This document shows, in pieces, positions 1 through 5,252 of a stretch of 5,252 bases of DNA (its first letter is position 1; every line of letters begins with the position of its first letter). The DNA comes from an uncultured Prevotella sp. (GTDB taxonomy: Bacteria; Bacteroidota; Bacteroidia; Bacteroidales; Bacteroidaceae): the NCBI GenBank assembly GCA_900543975.1, contig UQTI01000099.1, positions 1 to 5,252 on the forward strand. Reading direction: 5' to 3'. Under the pieces are notes generated by a model, which saw nothing but the letters and a program-made list of their open reading frames with translations, made no database searches and was not told where the DNA came from. Made by a program: the position numbers and the translations under genes.

Positions 1-1653
1 GGCCTACGCCGCAGTTGGCTCGACCTGCTCACCACCCCTATCTTCGCACTCGTCAACAAGGGTAGCGACGATAAGCTGTCGCTGGGCTACCTGTTTTACG
101 ACATGACCGCAAAACTCTCGCACATCTTTTCTAATCGTAGCAGACTGTCGCTAAGCCTCTATAGCGGACGCGACCGCTTCAGCACCAAAGACGACAGCTA
201 TTTTGAATACTCTACCGACGCGAACGGCAACATCTTGAGCGACCACGACATCACGCGCATGAACATGAGATGGGGCAACCGCAACGTGGCCCTCAACTGG
301 AACTATGTGTTCTCGCCGAAGCTCTTTGCCAACTTCAACGCCACGTTCACCCAAAACTATTCGCGTTACAACTATACCGACGACGACAGTTATGGCAAGG
401 AGGGTGAGAAGCAGGTGAGCTTCCTCTCCCACGGCTACCGCTCGATGATCTATGACACGGGAGCCGATGCACAGTTCGACTACCGTCCCTCTTCGCGCCA
501 CCACATACGCTTCGGCACAGCCTACACATGGCATGTGTTCAGACCGCAGACGCAGGCACAGCGCAGCATCGTGGGCACCGCCGAAAAGAACGACACCATA
601 AGCTCCTCGGGCAGCAACCGCAACGTGTCGCACGAGCTGAACCTCTTTGCCGAAGACTCATGGCGACTGGCGCCGCAGTGGAGCCTTAACGCGGGCTTCA
701 ACGCCAGCCTGTTCAGCACTGACAGCAAGACTTTTATGCGCTTCGACCCGCGTGTCGCCATGCGCTGGCAGATGAGCCGCACGATGGCAGCCAAGCTGTC
801 CTACACCATGATGACGCAATATGTGCACCGCATAACAAACTCGTTCCTCGACCTGCCCACCGACTATTGGGTGTCTACCACCGCCAAGCTTGAACCCATG
901 CGGTCCTGGCAGCTCACCGCGGGCCTGTATGCCGAGCCGTCGAGCCGTCTCGACCTGTCGGTGGAAGCCTACTATAAGCGGACAAGCCACATGTTGCAGT
1001 ATGCTTCGTGGGCAGGAATAGAGCCGCCCGCCGACCGTTGGGACGACAACGTGATGGACGGGCGCGGCATGTCTTACGGCGTGGAGGCCGACGTCCATTA
1101 TCACACCTCGCGCCTCGACCTCTCTGCCGCCTACACGCTGTCGTGGAACAAACGCCGCTTCGACGGGTGGTATGACGGGTGGTTTGCCGACAAGTTTGAC
1201 AACCGCCACAAGCTGAACGTCACCATGCAGTGGGCGGTGACGGATAAAATCAACTTCACCGCCGCCTTCATCATACGCAGCGGAAACCGCATGACGGTGC
1301 CCACGCAGATAGCGCCCATGCCCGAGACACCGGGCCACAACGGCGGCACGGCAGGAGGCTTCACGAACCCCGACCTGAGCTTCGGTGGCATCGGTGCCAA
1401 CAGTTATGTCTATGAACGGCCCAACAACGTGGCGCTGCCCATGTATCACCGCCTCGACCTCGGCTTCGACTTCCACCACACCACGAAGCACGGCCATGAG
1501 CGCGTATGGAACGTGAGCGTCTACAACGCCTATTGTCACCTGAACGCTATGTATGTGGAGCTGAAGCAAGACTGGAACGACAGCAAACTCAGGGCAAAGT
1601 CGCCGGGCTTCATACCCATCCTGCCGTCGGTGAGCTACACCATAAAATTCTGA
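1..1653 (+). CDS. TonB-dependent outer-membrane receptor, C-terminal part (5' end off the window)
   Basis: Outer-membrane beta-barrel that takes up a scarce ligand using energy passed on by TonB-ExbBD. The frame is open from base 1, giving 550 codons before TGA at 1651-1653; the first ATG (103) is internal, because the family-like stretch LGYLFYDMTAKLSH begins upstream of it. Alternating polar and aromatic strands run throughout. The segment around 745-843 (DPRVAMRWQM, then QYVHRITNS) is typical of Bacteroidetes receptors with a carboxypeptidase-like N-terminal domain. The protein ends SYTIKF, with the terminal aromatic residue expected of an outer-membrane assembly signal. The signal peptide, any carboxypeptidase-like or STN domain, the TonB box and the plug are missing because the gene is cut, so whether the receptor signals to a sigma factor cannot be judged. 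The DUF4249-type gene follows after 48 bases, probably in the same operon. The ligand is unknown; a metal chelate, peptide or glycan are all possible. Family assignment is firm, substrate is not. Confidence 0.93.
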   Translation, partial: GLRRSWLDLLTTPIFALVNKGSDDKLSLGYLFYDMTAKLSHIFSNRSRLSLSLYSGRDRFSTKDDSYFEYSTDANGNILSDHDITRMNMRWGNRNVALNWNYVFSPKLFANFNATFTQNYSRYNYTDDDSYGKEGEKQVSFLSHGYRSMIYDTGADAQFDYRPSSRHHIRFGTAYTWHVFRPQTQAQRSIVGTAEKNDTISSSGSNRNVSHELNLFAEDSWRLAPQWSLNAGFNASLFSTDSKTFMRFDPRVAMRWQMSRTMAAKLSYTMMTQYVHRITNSFLDLPTDYWVSTTAKLEPMRSWQLTAGLYAEPSSRLDLSVEAYYKRTSHMLQYASWAGIEPPADRWDDNVMDGRGMSYGVEADVHYHTSRLDLSAAYTLSWNKRRFDGWYDGWFADKFDNRHKLNVTMQWAVTDKINFTAAFIIRSGNRMTVPTQIAPMPETPGHNGGTAGGFTNPDLSFGGIGANSYVYERPNNVALPMYHRLDLGFDFHHTTKHGHERVWNVSVYNAYCHLNAMYVELKQDWNDSKLRAKSPGFIPILPSVSYTIKF

Positions 1654-1701
1654 TTTTAAACACAACATACCCAATCGTCGTGATTTGGACAAACAAAAAT
1701 A

Positions 1702-2796
1702 ATGTTTATGAAGACAACAAACATACGCAAGATATTTATAGCCGCCGTGGCAGCTGTTGCCGCCGCCATGACCATGTCGTCGTGTACCGACCATTTTGAT
1801 CTGGGAAAGATTGAGGGCGAGCCTAAGATCGTGGTCTACTGCATGCCCACCTGTGGCGACACCACCATCGTGTCGCTGGCTGAGAGCATACCCGTGAACA
1901 CGAAGCCGTCGGAACTGACAACGCCGCACCGGTTGTCTGACGCCACCGTGAGCTACCGCCTGAACGGGGTGGAGCAGAAGGTCGAAAATCTCGGCAACGG
2001 CGAGTATCGTGTGGTGGCGCAGCAGAAGGCGGGCGACGTGATACGCATAAAAGCCTGCCATGCAGGGCTGCCCGATGCCGAGGCGGTGACGGTCATTCCA
2101 GAGACCGTGGAGGCAGAGATCGTGGGCATGGCTGACGTGAGGGCCGATGCTGACGGCGACGGCGATTTCCGCGACTATGTGCAGCTGGCGGCACGCTTCA
2201 ACGATGACCCCAAGACAAAAGACTATTATGCTGTGCGCGTGATGGCCGACTACCGTTTCTATTGTAAAGACGGCGTCATCGTGGTAGGTGACAACATCGT
2301 TGATGATGACAACAACCAGGCACCAACGGCCGACGATGACGATGAGGTGACACCGCCAAAGGGCTATTACCTGGTGACCTCGCAGAGCTACACACGCTGG
2401 CAGGAGCTGAACATACAGAACGAGCCGCTGCTCAAGCCCTTGACCAACGCCGACAGCGACTTCGGCTTTGAGCGCAACTTCTATCAGAACTTCTACATCT
2501 TCGACGACTCCAGTCTGCATGCACCGTCTTACACGCTACATCTCAACGTGCCGAAGGAGGCGACAGGAGGCGTGTGGGGGAAAGAAGATTTCTACGCCAC
2601 AATAAGATATAAGGTGGTGATGTACAAGATCTCAGAAACAGCCTACCGCTTCTTCAAGGGCTTAAACGACATTGACGGCAACGACTTCGCCAATTATGGC
2701 TTCTCGCAGATTGCCCCCACGCCTTCAAACGTGGAAGGCGGCCTTGGCTTCGTGGGAGGATATAGTTCGGGAAAAGGCAAGTGGAAGCAATATTAA
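1702..2796 (+). CDS. DUF4249-type lipoprotein, partner of the TonB-dependent receptor
   Basis: A 364-residue predicted lipoprotein. Residues 1-27 form a basic start (MKTTNIRK within it), an alanine-rich hydrophobic core and a lipobox-like MSS before Cys28, the likely lipidated residue. The mature protein begins CTDHFD and soon reaches EPKIVVYCMPTCGD, the opening style of DUF4249 proteins, a Bacteroidetes family of unknown function usually encoded beside TonB-dependent receptors. The rest looks beta-rich (ATVSYRLNGVEQKVENLGNGEY at 81-102), consistent with immunoglobulin-like sandwich folds. Two acidic patches stand out: DADGDGDFRD at 149-158 and an Asp-rich loop at about 198-215. ATG 1702 is used as start; ATG 1708 would remove only two residues and fits the signal peptide equally well. 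An A-rich stretch rather than a Shine-Dalgarno precedes the start. It lies between the receptor and the anti-sigma gene, so it may act as a surface or periplasmic-side ligand-binding partner; that role is inference. Confidence 0.85.
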   Translation: MFMKTTNIRKIFIAAVAAVAAAMTMSSCTDHFDLGKIEGEPKIVVYCMPTCGDTTIVSLAESIPVNTKPSELTTPHRLSDATVSYRLNGVEQKVENLGNGEYRVVAQQKAGDVIRIKACHAGLPDAEAVTVIPETVEAEIVGMADVRADADGDGDFRDYVQLAARFNDDPKTKDYYAVRVMADYRFYCKDGVIVVGDNIVDDDNNQAPTADDDDEVTPPKGYYLVTSQSYTRWQELNIQNEPLLKPLTNADSDFGFERNFYQNFYIFDDSSLHAPSYTLHLNVPKEATGGVWGKEDFYATIRYKVVMYKISETAYRFFKGLNDIDGNDFANYGFSQIAPTPSNVEGGLGFVGGYSSGKGKWKQY

Positions 2797-2855
2797 ATGT
2801 TTGCTTAGATGTTTGCCGGTATCGAGCAGTTAGAATCTTTTAAAAAAAGACAGAT

Positions 2856-3641
2856 ATGAAGAAAGACGAGATATTTGTGATGCGCCATTATCGTAACGAC
2901 GCGCTGGACACGAGGCATGCCTATCGCCGCTTTGCCGAGGCTACGGGCTTGCGTGCCCGCGCCACACGGCTAAGGTTATGGTTCTCTGCTGCGGCTGCCG
3001 CCATCGTGTTGGCGGTGGCAGGAGCCTTGGTGTGGATGCAGCAGGGCGGTGGGCAGACGCTCTACGAGAGTGGCGACACACCGCTGGCTCTCGTCTTGCC
3101 CGACGGGTCGGAGGTGACACTTCAGCCCCACTCGTCGCTCGCGTTCCGCGGCGACAGTTGCCGTCGTCTCTATCTTCACGGTGCCGCCTCGTTCCGCGTG
3201 CGCCACGATGCCAACCGCCCCTTCACCGCAAGCGGAACGATAGGCAGCGTGAAGGTGCTCGGCACGCGGTTCTCTCTTGACGAGCGCGGCGGCAAGGCAC
3301 TGGTGAGCGTGGAAAGCGGAAGGGTTAAGTTTGCGTCGGTGAAGACCGGCGGCAACGTGGTGATGACACGCGGCATGAAGGCTGTGCTTGCATCTGCCGA
3401 CAGCAAGCCGACCGTCACCAAACAGCCGGCGCAGGCTCTCTTACACACCTTCGCCTTCAGCTCCACACCTCTCGGCGAGGTGCTCTCTGCGCTTGGCGCC
3501 TACTATGACGTGCGCCTCACCACCGCACAAGACAACCTGACGCGTCGCCTCACGGGACGCTTCACGGCAACCCAGCTGGAAGACATCGTGCCTGTCATTG
3601 AGCAGACGCTGGATGTGAAGATAAAGGTGGAGGAGCCTTGA
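2856..3641 (+). CDS. FecR-family anti-sigma factor with DUF4974-like C-terminus
   Basis: A single-pass inner-membrane regulator that normally holds an ECF (FecI-type) sigma factor and passes on a signal from a TonB-dependent receptor. Residues 1-41 are a short basic cytoplasmic part (HYRNDALDTRHAYRRF) of the kind expected to bind the sigma factor. Residues 42-61 are a membrane segment. The periplasmic FecR domain follows, with LPDGSEVTLQPHSSLAF at 81-97, SFRVRHDANRPF at 112-123, VLGTRFSL at 134-141 and VSVESGRVKF at 150-159. Residues about 198-258 (FAFSSTPLGEVLSALGAYYDVRL onward) fit DUF4974, a secretin/TonB short-N-terminal-like domain. The length, 261 residues, is somewhat short for the family because the cytoplasmic part is small. 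The start at 2856 follows an A-rich stretch; the next ATG (2880) would shorten the sigma-binding part. The gene lies 59 bases after the lipoprotein gene with no visible terminator, so it probably shares the operon. No sigma gene is present in the window. Confidence 0.9.
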   Translation: MKKDEIFVMRHYRNDALDTRHAYRRFAEATGLRARATRLRLWFSAAAAAIVLAVAGALVWMQQGGGQTLYESGDTPLALVLPDGSEVTLQPHSSLAFRGDSCRRLYLHGAASFRVRHDANRPFTASGTIGSVKVLGTRFSLDERGGKALVSVESGRVKFASVKTGGNVVMTRGMKAVLASADSKPTVTKQPAQALLHTFAFSSTPLGEVLSALGAYYDVRLTTAQDNLTRRLTGRFTATQLEDIVPVIEQTLDVKIKVEEP

Positions 3642-3649
3642 CGGGGTGG

Positions 3650-3710
3650 GGCATGAGCAGAACCCATTGGGCGTGAGCAGAACAAATTGTGGCGTGAGCA
3701 GAACAAATGA
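3650..3710 (+). repeat. Three direct repeats of 20-21 bases
   Basis: Units begin at 3650, 3670 and 3691. The shared core is GGCRTGAGCAGAAC, with R = A in unit 1 and G in units 2 and 3. Units 2 and 3 also share the following AAAT; unit 1 has CCAT there. The unit lengths are 20 and 21 bases, about two helical turns. They start eight bases past the stop codon of the anti-sigma gene and end about 75 bases before the -33 element of the next promoter. Three near-identical copies head to tail are clear in the sequence. Their role is unknown: protein-binding iterons, a 3' UTR element of the upstream transcript or a small unstable tandem array are all possible. Confidence 0.85.
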
Positions 3711-3784
3711 CGGGCATGGCTACCTGAAAAGTGTGCTGAATTGTGATTTTTTTGTGTCAGGCAGAAAAAAAAAAGGTGGTTTTC

Positions 3785-3815
3785 TTGCCACTAAAGAATT
3801 AATGTTTTATTTTTG
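3785..3815 (+). promoter_or_regulatory. Bacteroidetes-type promoter of the propeller gene
   Basis: The -7 element TATTTTTG (3808-3815) fits the TAnnTTTG consensus exactly. TTG at 3785-3787 serves as the -33 element, leaving a 20-base spacer, the same as in the promoter before the tRNA in this window. Transcription would begin near 3820-3824, giving a leader of roughly 140 bases before ATG 3964. The -7 box runs into a TTTGCAAA palindrome (3812-3819). This promoter implies that the propeller gene is transcribed apart from the upstream receptor operon. The start point is an estimate. Confidence 0.7.
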
Positions 3816-3829
3816 CAAAGAAGAATAAA

Positions 3830-3918
3830 GTGTGTCGCCAACCAGACAAATTTAGACTTAACGGCGTGGCGATGCGACACACCAACACAATGTAGGATGA
3901 AATTCAAGAAATTGAATT
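3830..3918 (+). promoter_or_regulatory. Structured 5' leader of the propeller gene (two hairpins)
   Basis: The first hairpin pairs GTGTGTCGC (3830-3838) perfectly with GCGACACAC (3874-3882) around a 35-base loop. CGCCA (3836-3840) can instead pair with TGGCG (3867-3871), so the stem has two competing registers. The second pairs AATTCAA (3901-3907) with TTGAATT (3912-3918) around a GAAA loop, a GNRA-type tetraloop. Neither is followed by a T-run, so they are not ordinary terminators. The 45 bases from 3919 to the start codon are A/T-rich and look unstructured, as is usual before Bacteroidetes genes. I recognise no known riboswitch class. The structures could affect RNA stability, translation or regulation; the pairings are seen directly, the role is inference. 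Confidence 0.55.
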
Positions 3919-3963
3919 CAGAGAATAAAAAACAATATAAACATTAATTAAAAATTCTAGCTT

Positions 3964-4944
3964 ATGAAAAAAATTCTGTTTGCAGCCCTTTTGACGGCGG
4001 TGGCCATGAACGTGGACGCCAAGAAGAAGTTTGCCATCACCATGACAGGCGAGAACCTCTCTACCTTGACACAGGTCACAGACAACGCTGAGCCGTGTAT
4101 GGATCCCTTCGGCGGCGACAATGGTGCACCTCTCTATTTCGCCGTGCGTGAGAACAAGAAATATTATAACATCTATAAGAAAGCCAACCCCTTCTCTGCT
4201 GCCATGTCGCAGAAGACCAGCGGCAAAAACTTCAACCGCAACCCGTGGTACAATCCTGCAACCGACAAGCTCGCTTTCAGCTGCATGCAGGACGGGTCGT
4301 CAACGTCTGACATCTACACTATGTTCGACAACAAAGGCAAGGCGCTATCACAGATAACAGAGAGCTCTGACGCTTATGAGGAGAACCCGAGCTTCAGCAA
4401 GGACGGCTCCAAGATCGTGTATAACAAGATCCAGAACACTTACTATCGTAAGGTCAACTGGGCAGGCATGCTCTTCGGCTTTGGCGTGAGCACCGTCATT
4501 GTGCAGAACAGCGACATCTGGATGAAAGACATGAAGACGGGCGAGACGACGCTCCTCTCCAACGGTTATCAGCCCTGCTTCTCGCCCGACGGCAAGAAGG
4601 TGGCTTATGTTAAATATTCGAGCGATGCCAAGAGCACCAGCATCTGGGTCATGAACATCGACGGCAGCGAGCAGGTGCAGGTGACCGATGCCAAGAAGGG
4701 CTTCGCCTTCCATCCGCGTTTCTCGCCCGACGGCAAGCGCATAGTGTTCCAGTCGTCAAAGAAGGACAAGAAGGATGCCGACCTCTATGTTGTTGACACC
4801 GACGGCAACAATCTCGTGCAGCTCACCGTGAACAAGTCGTATGACGGCCAGCCTTACTGGACAACCGACGGCTTCATCTATTTTGTTTCGGACCGCGGCA
4901 ATGACCCCGGAAACTATCAGATCTGGCGATTCAAGTATGAATAA
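3964..4944 (+). CDS. Exported TolB-like (PD40) beta-propeller protein
   Basis: A 326-residue protein with an N-terminal signal peptide (MKKILFAALLTAVAMNVDA, probable cleavage after Ala19), so it acts outside the cytoplasm, most likely in the periplasm. The rest is a run of propeller blades with PD40/WD40-like motifs, at about 46-87, 91-131, 140-199, 203-241, 250-288 and 296-326. The clearest copies are NPSFSKDGSKIVY (141-153), QPCFSPDGKKVAYV (203-216) and HPRFSPDGKRIVF (250-262), each followed by an SDIW, TSIWVM or ADLYVV strand. Six blades would close a propeller. It is not true TolB: that protein has an N-terminal domain of over 100 residues before its propeller, absent here. No catalytic residues of the DPP-IV peptidases that share such propellers are present. 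Blade 3 carries a hydrophobic insert at about 155-182. It has its own promoter and terminators. A protein- or ligand-binding scaffold is likely; the partner is unknown. Confidence 0.88.
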   Translation: MKKILFAALLTAVAMNVDAKKKFAITMTGENLSTLTQVTDNAEPCMDPFGGDNGAPLYFAVRENKKYYNIYKKANPFSAAMSQKTSGKNFNRNPWYNPATDKLAFSCMQDGSSTSDIYTMFDNKGKALSQITESSDAYEENPSFSKDGSKIVYNKIQNTYYRKVNWAGMLFGFGVSTVIVQNSDIWMKDMKTGETTLLSNGYQPCFSPDGKKVAYVKYSSDAKSTSIWVMNIDGSEQVQVTDAKKGFAFHPRFSPDGKRIVFQSSKKDKKDADLYVVDTDGNNLVQLTVNKSYDGQPYWTTDGFIYFVSDRGNDPGNYQIWRFKYE

Positions 4945-4955
4945 AGACACTGCTT

Positions 4956-4993
4956 CCGCTGACGGGCGTCTTAAAAAATGGCTCAGCGGTTTT
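4956..4993 (+). terminator. Candidate terminator just after the propeller gene
   Basis: CCGCTGA (4956-4962) pairs perfectly with TCAGCGG (4983-4989), giving a seven-base-pair stem that begins 12 bases after the stop codon. The loop is long (20 bases) and the T-run is only four bases (4990-4993), so termination here may be partial. A second, better candidate follows at 5015-5070. Confidence 0.5.
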
Positions 4994-5014
4994 GTAAAAA
5001 ATAGTTTTTGAGTT

Positions 5015-5070
5015 AAAAAAGAGGATGTGGTGTGTGCGGCATGGTCCGTCGCATCGCATCCTTGTTTTTT
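5015..5070 (+). terminator. Candidate rho-independent terminator, possibly bidirectional
   Basis: AGGATG (5022-5027) pairs with CATCCT (5057-5062); inside it TGCGGC (5035-5040) pairs with GTCGCA (5048-5053), including one G-U pair. Six A's (5015-5020) precede and six T's (5065-5070) follow, so the element could stop transcription from either side. Both known neighbours run on the + strand, so the expected use is to end the propeller transcript before the tRNA promoter. Confidence 0.6.
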
Positions 5071-5152
5071 GACCTCAAACAGCTGATTTTGTGTGAAACG
5101 ATGTGAAAAGCTATTTTGAAATATTAAAGAAAGTGAATATTTGTGTCGGTTA

Positions 5153-5184
5153 TTTGGCTGGTTGCAAAACTTTTCTTACCTTTG
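5153..5184 (+). promoter_or_regulatory. Bacteroidetes-type promoter of the tRNA gene
   Basis: The -33 element is TTTG (5153-5156) and the -7 element TACCTTTG (5177-5184), an exact TAnnTTTG match, with a 20-base spacer. The likely start is around 5189-5193, leaving a short 5' leader of about 12-16 bases before the tRNA. Both boxes match fully, as expected for a highly expressed stable RNA. Confidence 0.8.
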
Positions 5185-5189
5185 CAACC
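5160..5189. repeat. Inverted repeat overlapping the tRNA promoter
   Basis: GGTTGCAAA (5160-5168) and TTTGCAACC (5181-5189) are perfect reverse complements separated by 12 bases. The right arm covers the end of the -7 box and its usual GCA extension; the left arm lies in the spacer. It could be an operator or a chance result of the common TTTGCAA extension of such promoters. Confidence 0.6.
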
Positions 5190-5204
5190 GCTTACTGAAA
5201 GCAA

Positions 5205-5252
5205 GGGCGTTTAGCTCAGCTGGTTTAGAGCATCTGCCTTACAAGCAGAGGG
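5205..5252 (+). tRNA. tRNA-Val (anticodon TAC), 3' part cut by the window edge
   Basis: The acceptor 5' strand is GGGCGTT (5205-5211), followed by T8 and A9. The D-stem is GCTC/GAGC (5214-5217 with 5228-5231). The anticodon stem TCTGC/GCAGA (5233-5237 with 5245-5249) encloses the loop CTTACAA with anticodon TAC at 5240-5242, which reads GUA (Val). The variable loop, T-arm and acceptor 3' strand lie beyond the edge, so acceptor pairing cannot be checked. More tRNA genes may follow in the same transcript. Confidence 0.95.

Larger units (their letters stand above)
3642..3963. other. Intergenic region between the anti-sigma gene and the propeller gene
   Basis: This 322-base stretch holds, in order, three direct repeats (3650-3710), a T-run and an A-run (about 3747-3753 and 3765-3774), a promoter (3785-3815) and a leader with two hairpins (3830-3918). 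An imperfect stem joins 3720-3727 to 3757-3764 (seven of eight positions pair), but it is followed by A's rather than T's, so it is not a normal terminator on either strand. I see no convincing terminator for the upstream operon. A 60-codon GTG-started reading frame (3646-3828) crosses the region but is not credible as a gene: its sequence is the repeats plus low-complexity bases, and the promoter lies inside its end. Confidence 0.7.

Noticed and set aside
1506..1799. A 97-codon + strand frame across the end of the receptor gene and the start of the lipoprotein gene
   Set aside because: It overlaps both genes in another frame and has no sign of a fold or signal peptide.
658..2520. A 620-codon open frame on the minus strand across the receptor and lipoprotein genes
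   Set aside because: It overlaps two well-supported genes and their spacer. Its product is dominated by Val, His, Arg and Gly, as expected from the antisense of GC-rich codons, and shows no recognisable domain.
2797..2816. ATGTTTGC repeated twice, 12 bases apart, just after the lipoprotein gene
   Set aside because: It is short, and neither copy has the TA needed for a TAnnTTTG promoter box at the right distance; chance is sufficient.
3776..3791. GTGG/CCAC hairpin near an A-run, considered as terminator of the receptor operon
   Set aside because: The stem is four base pairs, no T-run directly follows, and it overlaps the -33 element of the next promoter.
3646..3828. A 60-codon GTG-started frame after the anti-sigma gene, with a repeated GVSRTN
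   Set aside because: The peptide repeats simply reflect the DNA repeats, the rest is low-complexity, and the promoter of the next gene lies within its end.
4348..4713. A 121-codon minus-strand frame inside the propeller gene
   Set aside because: It is a shadow of the propeller gene with no start context or recognisable domain.
3964..4944. Naming the propeller protein TolB
   Set aside because: It lacks the TolB N-terminal domain, and no tol-pal genes (tolQ, tolR, tolA, pal) are next to it; only the propeller resembles TolB.

Overview
The window looks like chromosomal DNA of a Bacteroidales bacterium, most like Prevotella and its relatives. Three things point there. The coding genes are a TonB-dependent receptor, a DUF4249-type lipoprotein and a FecR-type anti-sigma factor. 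Start codons are preceded by A/T-rich stretches rather than clear Shine-Dalgarno sequences. Two promoters match the Bacteroidetes -33 TTG / -7 TAnnTTTG pattern with the same 20-base spacer. The genus is inferred from protein style, not proven.

Layout, all on the + strand: (a) 1-1653, the C-terminal 550 codons of an outer-membrane TonB-dependent receptor whose start lies off the left edge; (b) 1702-2796, a DUF4249-type lipoprotein; (c) 2856-3641, a FecR-family anti-sigma factor with a DUF4974-like C-terminus; (d) 3642-3963, a 322-base gap holding three 20-21 base direct repeats, a consensus promoter and a leader with two predicted hairpins; (e) 3964-4944, an exported six-bladed TolB-like (PD40) beta-propeller protein; (f) 4945-5204, two candidate terminators followed by a strong promoter; (g) 5205-5252, the first 48 bases of tRNA-Val (anticodon TAC), cut by the right edge.

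Genes a-c are spaced 48 and 59 bases apart with no visible terminator or promoter between them, so they read as one operon. The likely scheme is an outer-membrane importer plus its lipoprotein partner, with the anti-sigma factor controlling an ECF sigma factor that is not in this window. The substrate cannot be read from the sequence. The propeller gene has its own promoter and terminators and looks like a separate unit; the tRNA is a third unit.

I found no mobile element, CRISPR array, toxin-antitoxin pair or defence gene. The least explained material is non-coding: the repeats just after the FecR gene, the structured leader of the propeller gene, a segment after that gene complementary to part of the leader, and an inverted repeat overlapping the tRNA promoter. 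None of these amounts to a demonstrated new system.
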